Under the pieces are notes generated by a model. The model was not told the DNA's origin. It was given only the letters and a program-made list of their open reading frames with translations, and did not search any database. Of a stretch of 64,000 nucleotides of DNA, positions 1 through 8,867 are shown in pieces. Source of the DNA: Cristatella mucedo (Eukaryota > Bryozoa > Phylactolaemata > Cristatellidae). How positions within the stretch are numbered: position 1 is the first letter of the stretch; the number at the start of each line of letters is the position of its first letter. A program made the position numbers and the translations under genes. The stretch is from assembly GCA_009760855.2 (NCBI GenBank), contig WPIO01000007.1, forward strand, positions 1,865,001 to 1,929,000, given 5' to 3'.

Positions 1-918
1 GAGCTCACTTGTTGCTTGTCGCTTGAAATTCATTCCTTAGCAGCTGAATGCTTCTGATTGCGGTGCTAAATCACTATAAAAAAAACTCCTTATGTTGATG
101 CTTACCTGAGATCCATCGTTCTTTTACATTTTCAAGCAGTACTGATTGCATAGATCCACTCAAATATAAATTTAAAATCAACTAATTCATAAAGATACAT
201 GTTTAACTTGCCTTAAAGTAAAAGATGATACGATTTATAAGCTCAGTGAATTTGCTTGTTGCGCAAAACCATATTTTGGATCGAATTTTTAAGCAACTTA
301 ATAATTGTCAACCTAAATTGCACAATTTGGTGACTTTATACGACATTGGAAGATTAAACAATTTGTGGCTCTAGTGCGTTTTGAAGCTACTCAGAGTAGC
401 CACTAAGGTGCTCATTTCAAGCCGTATCCTTCTAAGATAAAATCCTCGCATAAGCGACAGTGCATATCTGCATCGGTCTCTGTCAAATTCAAACATTTTC
501 GCCAAGAATTTATACTAATTTTAATTTTATGCGTGTCGTGTTTTTTCTTCAATTTGAAAGTACAGAGCTGATGAATTCCGTCTGTAGTTAGATTTACGTA
601 ACTTTTATAACTTTGCATTGAGCTCAGACAATCGCGAAACCTCTAGTTTTCCGATTTGCTGCTACAGGAAATGAGCTGTGGTGACTCCAAATTACCGATC
701 TCAACACGTGAATTCTTGCTTCGGTTTGAATTAACCAGTTGGTATGCTCATTCCTAATCCAGGTGTACTTTCTGTCTGCTTTCGGTGGACTAAGGCATCC
801 ACCAGGTTTTGTGAGCCTCTCGCCTATACGACGACCTTCCTATTCGTTCAGGATTTATATTTTACTGCCTATGTGTATGTAAGTGACTTGTCAAAATCAC
901 ATTCCATAATAATCGATT
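1..918. other. No supported feature
   Basis: AT-rich sequence with only short open frames and no protein-like composition. If ARMC4 continues leftward, this may be intron, but I see no armadillo-like exon here. Confidence 0.4.
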
Positions 919-1029
919 GGCAGCCATATGCATTTGAAGATGCATTTTTACCATCATTTCTGAACAAATAAATGAACGTCAGGCAGCCATGCGCATTTGA
1001 AGATGCAACTACCCCATCATTTTAGAACA
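919..1029. repeat. Tandem direct repeat, two units of about 48 bp at 63-bp period
   Basis: A segment starting GGCAGCCAT and ending GAACA occurs at 919-966 and again at 982-1029 with a few substitutions. Both units share CATTTGAAGATGCA. It looks like a local duplication; no coding sense is evident. Confidence 0.7.
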
Positions 1030-1182
1030 TACAAAAGCATCATTCTTAAGATAGTTCATGCACTATGCTTACTTATTAAAACTCCTTTCCGCCAATAGGT
1101 CAAATTTTTGGCTTAAGACGTCGCTCACGTTAGCTTCAACAAAGATGTAACAGCATACAACAAGGCTGTGTTAACTTGCAGA

Positions 1183-1316
1183 TAGGCTGATTTAAATGGC
1201 CCGTTTCTATAGCGGCAAAAGAGATTTAGTGGTTTTCACCCTCGCTCGGATTAGGCAATGCAGGATCTCCGGCCGTTTTACTCTTGGCTGCGAAGCACGA
1301 GCACCTTAACCATGCT
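1183..1316 (-). mobile_element. SINE-B copy, degenerate
   Basis: On the minus strand the right part reads as a worn tRNA-like head. The left part (about 1183-1230) matches the SINE-B tail seen at 63,545 and 42,190: a GCTCTTCTG-like block, GCTATA, a GAGGC-like block, then AAATCAGC. The B box is poorly preserved. It abuts a SINE-A copy head to head. Confidence 0.5.
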
Positions 1317-1340
1317 GGTTTTGCCGAATGGTTAAGGTGC
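1301..1340. repeat. 13-bp inverted repeat at a SINE-SINE head-to-head junction
   Basis: GCACCTTAACCAT at 1301-1313 is perfectly inverted at 1328-1340 with a 14-base loop. The arms are the A-box regions of two SINE heads in opposite orientation, which explains the symmetry. Confidence 0.8.
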
Positions 1341-1475
1341 ATTCCGTTAACGATCGGGGCAGAGGGTTGAATGTGTGTGATTACCAACGTCATAGGCTCG
1401 AGCCCCGCGGCACATGTGAAGCGCATACATAGAGAATAGAGAATAGGTTCCCTTAGGGTGCCATACAGATGAATG
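1318..1475 (+). mobile_element. SINE-A copy
   Basis: A tRNA-like head carries GAATGGTTAAGGTGC, followed by a B-box-like GGCTCGAGCCC. The tail starts at ATGTGAAGCGC and contains the paired purine and pyrimidine blocks and the GGGTGCCATA..ATGAAT end typical of the other SINE-A copies. Only one side of the A box is intact. Confidence 0.6.
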
Positions 1476-2600
1476 ACCTCTTTAACCCATGGAAAAAGCC
1501 CAGGGCATGTATAGGCCTTGTGGAGCCCGGACTAATTGATCGCTTAGTTACCACCGTCGGTTCGCAGTGCTTGTCAGATTTCCAGGTCGATCACTCTCGT
1601 GCGCATTTATTTTTTCTCCTGTATTTCAAAAGCTTGACCTTTGCTGCAGGCAAACAAGGCAATCTCCAGAAGGAGCGCGGCCATCAAATTTAAAATACAT
1701 CAATGCTACCAATATGAAATTTCCCTGAGACAAAACGTCTCATTTGGGTTATTTCTGGCTGCTGGCAACGTCAGCACCTCCACCAGCAAATTGACGGTGG
1801 AAGCCGCAGATCATGTTTCTCACTGTCAGATACGGTCTGGCCGGTGTGGGTTGACAGCCATGGTGAATCTCATTTTCTGTGCTGACAAGCCGGTTCGTGC
1901 CGAGGAGCAGCTGTGGCTACCACCTTAAGACTTTCTCTTTCCGTTAGCAGGTTTCTTTACCTTGGTGTGAGCCATAATATCCCAAGACTGAAAGCAGATA
2001 AAATAAATCACACGGTTACTGAATTTTTGGTAATGGCTGCGCGATGCATGTCTATTCAATGGCTGACAAAGCATACAAAGCAGACTTGGACCAGAGCTCA
2101 GATAGCTCACTCAGCGGTTTTCAGCTCTGTGCTCTCAGTCGCATCTATAAAACACTCGCAACTACGAAATCTGAATGCTCAGACATCAAAACAACTGCAC
2201 GCAAATCCCGAAATCTTTTAATCCTGTCTCAACCAAAAAGAAAGTTAAAATCTATCACCGCCATCCTTCAGATTATTCCTGCAGTCAAAATGGCTGAGCT
2301 CGTTTGACTCTGACGTCCGGTTAAGGAGACCCCAGCTCTCCATGCCATGCTCAGCGCATTTTCTAATGCTGCGGTATTCCTTCAGGGTGACATCTCGTCT
2401 ACACACGTTCCGATGCCTGCTCTCCACTTTTGCTTCTACTGTTATGTGGTGATGAGGATAAAGCAAAAGGAGCTTAATCACTTACTTTGGAGAATGCAAC
2501 CTAATGCATTTGGACTAGACACAATGTGAATCAGAATGTGTGTGTGTTTGTGTGCGCGCCCGCGTTCGCGCGAGTGTGCATCCGTGCAACGTACATTTTT
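1476..2600. other. No supported feature
   Basis: Short open frames on both strands without recognisable motifs, splice signals or repeat homology. A TG/CG-alternating stretch lies near 2537-2580. Confidence 0.35.
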
Positions 2601-2603
2601 TTC

Positions 2604-4740
2604 AGTGATTTAATGTAATATCATGTAATGTAATGTAAAGCAATGCAACTTAATGCGATGTAATGCCATTGTAATTGTAATATAATGTCTCTCCGATTGT
2701 AACTCCAGAAAGCCATAAAGACTATGTGGGTGTTACCCAGGAGAGTTTTGTAAAGAGCACCACAGCCTAAGCGGCTTTCGGTACGCATTCGGTAGCCAAC
2801 AGACTTCATCTCACGCAACGAAGAGAAATTGGGAAGCATTGCAGAGTCAGGAGAGCAGTTTAGGTAGTGACTAGCATGGAAGTAGCCGCTCAGAACCACT
2901 GAAAAAGATGAGCCATAGTCGGCAGCAGGAGTTTAGTTGTCGTTGCCCAAGAATCATGGAAGTGAGTTTCACAGTCTAGGACATCCAGAGCTAACGCTTC
3001 TGTCACCAACGTTCTTTAAGCGGAGGAATGGAACATTTAGTTTATTGTCCATAAAGGACTTGGCGCGAGGAGGCTGAAACGGTTGCAGCAGCTCAGCTAT
3101 GTATGGAGGAACCAAGCCGTGGCGTGCCATGTTGGTCAGCGTAAGAACTTTGCTCTGTATCCGTTGATCAACCGGCAGCCATCCTAACTCTTTTAGCAAA
3201 GGATACACGTGATCAAGCCTTAGAGACTTGAAATCTAGCCTTGTAACTATATTCATGATTGTCTAGATGCTTTTTGCTGCCCATCCAAAAGGAAATTGCA
3301 ATAATCAAGCCGAGACAGAACAAAAGGAGCTAGTTAAATTTTTGCAAGCCACTGTGAAAGACAGCTCCTAATCTTAGATATGGTTCGGACGTGATGGTTA
3401 GCTGAAGAAGTAGTCTTTTGAATTAGGCTTTTAAAATTTAGGTAGCTGTCGGAAGTGACAACTAAATTTCGAGCACGTGGTGGTGGTCGCACAACAAACA
3501 GCATCCCCTATTAGAAGAGCAAAGCCTTTTAATCCAGCCACACGCTTAGGGTGTCCTCTGACCAGCAGTTCGGTTTTATCGTCATTTAGTTTCAAGAAGT
3601 CTTCCGACATCCAAGATCAAATGTCGGCAAGGCAAGCATTCAGTTTATCAGTTGCTGCAGCAGACGCCGACGGTTTGAATGACAAATACAGCTGAGTATC
3701 GTCAGTGTAAAAGTGATATCCTATTTTACGAGCCTTATCACTTTTCCCCCAGAGGTCGAGTATAAATGGAGAACAGCAAGAAACCATGGACGGACCCTTG
3801 AGGGACTCTGCAGGTGACTCGTCTCGTGTGTGAGACCTGACCCCAGCACGACACGGATTGAACTCGATCAGACAAGTACGATTTAAACCACGCCTGCGCC
3901 TCGTCTGCCAGACCGATCGTTATTCACGTTCAATTAGGACATCGTGATCGATGGTGTCGAAGGCAGCTGATAGATCTAGCAGAGCTAGGGCAGTGACATT
4001 CCCGTCACTGTTGCCACATAAAATGTCATTGTTAACATGGAGGAGAGCAGTTTCTGTGGGAGGCTGCCTCTTGAACCCCGATTGAAATGTTTCTGACATT
4101 TCATTTTTTTCAAATGTGAAAGCAGCTGCTTTGCGACATTTTTTTCAAGGATTTTTGACAAAAAATGAAGAAGGGAAACTAGGTGATAGTTTGTAATGAC
4201 CTCGGTATCTAATCCAGGCTTATTTTAAGTATCGGTTTAACGATTGCCGATTTGAAGGATTTGGGTAGGACCCATTTTTCTAAAGCATTAAGAATCTTGA
4301 TTATGGGAGGCCTAAGTTAGTGTGCCACTGAAGACCATAGAGATGATGGTATGGGGTCTTCAAGAGACAAAAACTCTTTTTACTATACCTTATTAAGGTG
4401 GCCACATCGTTTGCAGAAACCTCGAAAAAACTTTTAAAAAAGGTCACAGGCTGTGAATCAAAAATTGCTTTACTTGGAGGAGCCTTTATGGAGGCACGAA
4501 TGTGCACAATTTTTTAAGTAAAGAAGGCTGAAAACGTTCCGGCTGAGCTGTTAATGTCTGGGGAGTGAGAGCTCTCAGCATTCGTCAGTAACTGCACAAA
4601 GGCAAAAAGACAAATTAAGTATTACCCTGACGAGGTCTCCTTTAATAGCTAAGGGACTTTTTTCAGTGAGCCGCTTAACAATGCAGAATACTGCTCAAAA
4701 ATCTCTAGAAGTAGTGCCAGCAAGATCGGAAGTCTTCCAA
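2604..4740 (-). mobile_element. LINE-B (CR1/L2-like non-LTR retrotransposon), degenerate copy
   Basis: Minus-strand frames match the LINE-B copy at 35,450-36,427. They include the C-terminal block with NCSPDSAML and SVGYRMRTESRLGC (about 2780-2890), the KELGWLPV and QSKVLTLT block (about 3130-3200), and the FLKLNDDKTELL block (about 3560-3610). Further upstream are traces of the palm region: an LDLSAAFDTIDHD-like block near 3960 and a GFKRQ-like block near 4075. Stops and frameshifts break the frame throughout. The 3' end (2604-2690) has a TTACA-type pentameric tail instead of the tail seen at 36,500. The 5' limit is approximate. It lies just downstream of the last ARMC4 exon seen. Confidence 0.75.
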
Positions 4741-4817
4741 GTAAGCCAGGGTGGGAATTTCTAGGTACTGGGAGCCAGCTGTTGCCGAATGAGCCTGCTC
4801 AGCGCGGCCAAACTTGC

Positions 4818-4934
4818 CTGTCGATCCATGAGCTCAGCGAATTTCGGGCTCTTAGTCCTGACGAGTGACACGAGATTCCTATGCACCTCGCCGGCTTTCT
4901 CGTAGCTCAGCTCTTTCTTGTCCTTGAGCCACCC
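4818..4934 (-). CDS. ARMC4: ARMC4 fifth coding exon
   Basis: It encodes GWLKDKKELSYEKAGE then KSPKFAELMDRQ (residues 300-338). The acceptor TATCTTTTTCAG is strong. The exon probably ends at CAG before GCAAGT (4817). If it read through instead, the protein would stop at 4761 after about 19 more residues and lack all armadillo repeats. Confidence 0.8.
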
Positions 4935-7900
4935 CTGAAAAAGATAAAGACGCCATTGTTCCTTGCATTGCCTCGACAGGGCGACGTCGCCTCTGCAGAT
5001 GCGGCTCGTGGAGTTGAAATGGTGGCTGGTCCTCACGCAGGCCTGGCTAAAGCGACAACTGCTAATCCGACGGTGATGCGACACCGCTGCTTCACGACTC
5101 TGCTGGCAGCTACGCGGGTTCCGCAAGAGCTCCACTCTGCTTCCTTCGTACCTTGATCTCATAGTAGCCAGCAATGTTCGCTGTCACCCAGAAGTTGTCC
5201 ACGTCGTGCGGCTTGACCTCAACGTAAGCTAAGTCACCGTGGATCTGACGCCAGGGAGGCGATCGGCAGCCGTTGAAAATCGTCTGCGAGCTGGCGAACG
5301 TGATGTCTTCTAACACGTGCTTCTCCTCGTCCTCACCGCAAAATTCCTTGATCAGTTTGACTTGCGACTCGACGATGTCCATGCTCAGACGGAAGGCGCT
5401 ACAAAGGATTATCAGTACGAGACACGTGAGCGATGATGGCAGCACCCACCGGTGCCCCGGACGGCCCCTATTGCTGTTCCAGGATGCCCAGATTCCTATG
5501 GCAGACACTCTCGTCAGGACGAGCACCTTGCTAGTCGTGGTCAAATTACCAACGGCCTAGCCTGTGTAATCTAACTCGCTACTCGTGGTCATTGGCGTTT
5601 GCAGGTGGCATTGAACTTGCCTTGACATTCGATCAACGTAAATTGTAAGCAGTTCCGTGTCGAGCTTTTGGAGGTCAAGCACGAGGCGCAGCGTGCATTT
5701 CTTTAACTCCATCTCAGCATCTCCTTCTCCCTTTTTAGGACCTCGCATGATCTCCTCCATGTAGCGGTAGGCGCACATGTCTTCTCCTTCCACTGTCGCA
5801 AAGCGGTCTCCCACAATGTTAGTCATGGGATCCGTGGTAGCTACAAGATGACGCGCAAAGTTGTCGAGTATCGGACTTCAATGCATGGCAAGGCGCAAAA
5901 ATATTAAAGCTGGGTCTTTAAAAATTACCCTCGAGACACGAGCGGGCTTCGGCAAGCTTCCTGTCCCCGGCCACTGCCAGAGTTTCCGCGAGTGATTCGA
6001 TAGTGCTCACGCTCAGAACGTATCGATTGGAGACTTTTTGAAGCTCCAAGATTGGATGGCCATCAATAGTGTGTGCCGTCGATACGACACTGTCTCCTCT
6101 GCAACGCAGTGTCACTAGTATAACAACACTGACGACATGGCTAGTAAAAATTGTAATGCACCAATAAACCTTATCAATGTCTCCTTTTGCAAAATCTTAC
6201 GAGTAATGCATGTTTTAGTTTTTCTCGGTCTTCCCTTAAAAACCTCTAGATCGAGACTTTAATATATCATTCATGGATATACAGCTTACTGCAGACTGTC
6301 CGTCATGCGTCGTTTGGGCAGCTATCAGTTCAAGTGTTTATAAGTGGTCTAGAGCTCAGGTACGGATCTGGCTTACGTCATTTAGCTCCCATTTGCATAC
6401 GAGATAAATTCAGTTCGAAGACATTTATGTCTGATAATGAAATATGAGCACTACTTTTTCATTTCTATAAAACTTCAGACTACGTACGCAGACATATTCT
6501 TCTGTGCCGTATTGGCTTCAAACATAAAGCTACATTTGAACCGTTGCGATTAGTAGGAAAATGTGCAGATTTTGCCTTAGCAGAAACTAAACCTTTAACT
6601 TCAAGTTAATTGCAACAAGGTCACTGCCATCTTTTTAAATCATATGTAAATATATCTGTTGTAAAAACACCCTATGCGAACTTGATCTATATTCAGGTGA
6701 TTTACATATGCCATCGGGCTCGAGCGAACATCATTGCTCGTTTAAGAGAATCGCCTTACCCCTGAGCCAAAACAGGGCACAATGCTGAAATAGACTTTCT
6801 CTTGAATTTTTGTCATCATTTTGATTGATATTTAAGTGCATATGCCATCGCCTTGTTTAATTCTTTAGCGTACTAAAAATTTCCACACAATCCATAAATG
6901 TGCTAACTTCGTCAAATCGTAAAAAAAAGCATCTATAGTGCCCCGAGACTCAATCACTCTCCCTTATACATGGTGAGATGATACATTCTTACAGAATTGC
7001 CGAGGTACTAGCCTGATAAAAAAGAAGTTGGCGTATGGCTCTTATGAAGCTAAGTTTAAAACCAATTTAGTAATAGCTTTTAATAAAACCTATTGCGTTG
7101 GCAGCTGTGAAGGTAGCGAATAAAATGATGAGCCTGATCGGGACAGAGAGTTTTTAGCGTAAGTCAACTGTTCAGTAGTCATTGCACATTTTTATGCTTC
7201 TGTGTATGGTCTTTAATCTTCAATGTAAATATCCCATACAAAATCGCGGGAAAAGCAGCTACCAGCGAAACAGCTAGAGTACTTTTAAGTGAATTGAAGT
7301 TTTTCATCTTTACTATTTAATAGCTTTCAGGAGTATTCCAAATAAGTCTTAATTAATTATGTTTAAATTCTTACATTTTTATTGATTTTTCCACGATTTT
7401 TTCTGGGTACGTGTTAGAATATACGAATTCATAAAAATATCAAAATCTATTGTTTTGCATGCACGTTTATGCGTCAGTATTGTAAATAAAAAACAGCGTT
7501 GCAACAATAGACTTCAGGGCAAAATCTGCCTCTGTATAGATGTATTAACCTTTAAAGATCGCAGGCAACAACAAGATGGACAAACAAATGTGAAAGCTTG
7601 TCAACGTCACACTACCGAAAATCAACTGAAATGTTATTTACGACAAACTCTATTCAAGCAAGAGACTAAAAAAATCCGGAACTAGAGTACTGTGACAGCT
7701 CATGAGAGCCTCAACTGCGAAAATGACAAAAAACAGAACTTTGCTGAAGGTAATGTTGGGAACGCTTCACGACCCAGGTCGTGGGTGGGAGTCCTGGCCC
7801 GATGATAGACTGGGCTGATAAGCTAGGTCGAAAGACACCCAGACTTTAATTGCAAGGAAAGTTCGCGATTGATTTTTTATGGGCATGAGCTAGTCCATTC

Positions 7901-8716
7901 TTCTAAATTATTCTACATGTGCGCACACATACATAAACCTTTTCAAACACATACGTATGCACGACTGTACATCCCAAGAAAGCTTTTGCGTAAACAGTTT
8001 TATTTCTTGTTGGAGCACTCATTATACAAACTCTGCTGAATGAGGAAAGGATAATATTTCAGCTATGCCCTCAAAGAAAACTTAAAATTACTCTGGCATA
8101 TGTTATGAAACCTTGAAAGTTTCATATGGTTTAACCTCCAAAAGCAGTATTTGCATTTTAGAAATACATGCAAAGTAACTTCAAAGGCAAATAATTGTAT
8201 GACCTTAAGCTGGCCCAGGCCGGTAACTTTAATTCTAAACCCTATATGGAAATTTAACTTTTCTCGATCTATTCATCAGGCCAGAAAGTTAAAGCACCAA
8301 ATTTGTGTTTCGTGGTACCTTGTCTACAGAATTCAGTTCGGTGCTTTTGCTGCTCAAATTCGGCCGGACGAGCTCATTTCTGCAGCTCCAAGTTAAATCG
8401 TTGCATCAATCTGGAGAGTTTCCACTGACTGTCACACAAGAAGTCTGGGTAATATCAAATCCAGCTTGTCTTTGGAATCAATTTATCGGGTGTCTCTTAG
8501 TTTTCTAATCAAGTAAATAGCTAAGTTACGGCAAGAAGTGACCAAAATATTGCACAAAAAACTTTTGCAACAATGGGAGAAAAAGGTTGTCAAAGCTACT
8601 GTAAATTAGCTTAAATCTCATCAGGCGATGGAGCGCCTCATCGGAATAATCATTACAGGATGGGCTGGACCAGAGCTTATACCACAAACGGTCTATGATA
8701 TGCAGATCCATCTCTT

Positions 8717-8812
<96 letters not shown>

Positions 8813-8828
8813 AATGAGAGAATGAGAG

Positions 8829-8867
<39 letters not shown>

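Noticed and set aside
5400-5544. Hydrophobic N-terminal extension of the fourth ARMC4 exon that looks like a membrane segment
   Set aside because: It lies upstream of the acceptor at 5,399-5,401 and is intron read-through; ARMC4 has no membrane segment.
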